5,327 nucleotides of DNA from Thermodesulfobacteriales bacterium (lineage in GTDB: Bacteria; Desulfobacterota_D; UBA1144; Nemesobacterales; UBA2774), in contig SPCL01000142.1 in the NCBI GenBank assembly GCA_004525335.1, positions 1-5,327 on the forward strand, written 5' to 3'. The stretch's first letter is position 1, and each line of letters begins with the position of its first letter. The notes under the pieces are model-generated. The model was not told the origin of the DNA, did no database searches, and saw only the letters and a program-made list of their open reading frames with translations. Shown here piece by piece: positions 5,206 to 5,327 of this stretch. The translations under genes and the position numbers were made by a program.

Positions 5206-5327
5206 ATGGCAAAGGAAATAAAATTTGGCAGAGAAGCCCAGGACGCAGTGTTAAGAGGCGTAAACACGCTGGCCAACGCAGTGAAGGCCACACTAGGACC
5301 AAGAGGCAGAAACGTATTAATAGAGAA
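5206..5327 (+). CDS. groEL: Chaperonin GroEL (Hsp60), N-terminal part, cut by the window edge
   Basis: Forty whole codons and two more bases are present before the window ends. The translation begins MAKEIKFGREAQDAVLRGVN and continues through TLGPRGRNV (29-37), the N-terminal nucleotide-binding segment of GroEL. The full protein, normally about 540-550 aa, forms the double-ring folding chamber and works with GroES just upstream. The ribosome-binding site AGGAGG (5188-5193) is 12 bases from the ATG, slightly long. The gap after groES is 25 bases with no terminator, so the pair is co-transcribed. Confidence 0.95.
   Translation, partial: MAKEIKFGREAQDAVLRGVNTLANAVKATLGPRGRNVLIE

Noticed and set aside
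5096..5302. Minus-strand 68-codon frame across the groES/groEL junction
   Set aside because: It is antisense to conserved chaperonin sequence and the composition is that of a shadow frame.

Overview
This window carries four complete protein genes and the first 40 codons of a fifth. All are chromosomal housekeeping-type genes in AT-rich DNA with full-length, intact reading frames. In order they are mutS (+), a TTC38-like tetratricopeptide-repeat protein (-), a YraN/UPF0102 nuclease-fold protein (+), groES (+) and the start of groEL (+). MutS, YraN and GroES all have the look of a Gram-negative bacterium of deltaproteobacterial type (Desulfobacterota, Dadabacteria and similar lineages). That is an impression from protein style only, and a marine or other environmental uncultured lineage is possible. 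No phage genes, transposase, CRISPR array, tRNA or rRNA was seen.

Layout. Bases 1-297 hold no credible gene but are full of inverted repeats. One long, imperfect pair of arms (43-59 with 248-275) encloses several nested or competing hairpins. Its right arm is interrupted by about 10 bases that contain the -35 box of a good sigma70-type promoter (TTGAGA, 17 bases, TATAAT). That promoter ends only 10 bases before the mutS ATG, so the mutS mRNA should be leaderless or nearly so, which fits the lack of a Shine-Dalgarno sequence. mutS runs convergently into the TPR gene, and the two stop codons are read from opposite strands of one TTAA. The TPR gene starts at TTG behind a good ribosome-binding site. 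It is divergent from yraN across 118 bases that hold two TATAAT boxes facing each other. After yraN, 191 bases without a gene lead to groES. They contain a perfect TTGACA but no canonical CIRCE operator and no clear sigma32 promoter. groES and groEL form the usual operon with a 25-base gap, and groEL runs off the right edge.

How the genes relate. groES and groEL make one chaperonin machine. MutS acts in mismatch repair. YraN has a nuclease fold of uncertain role, and the TPR protein is uncharacterised. The gene order suggests no shared pathway across the window. The strongest candidate for something undescribed is the structured, promoter-bearing element upstream of mutS.
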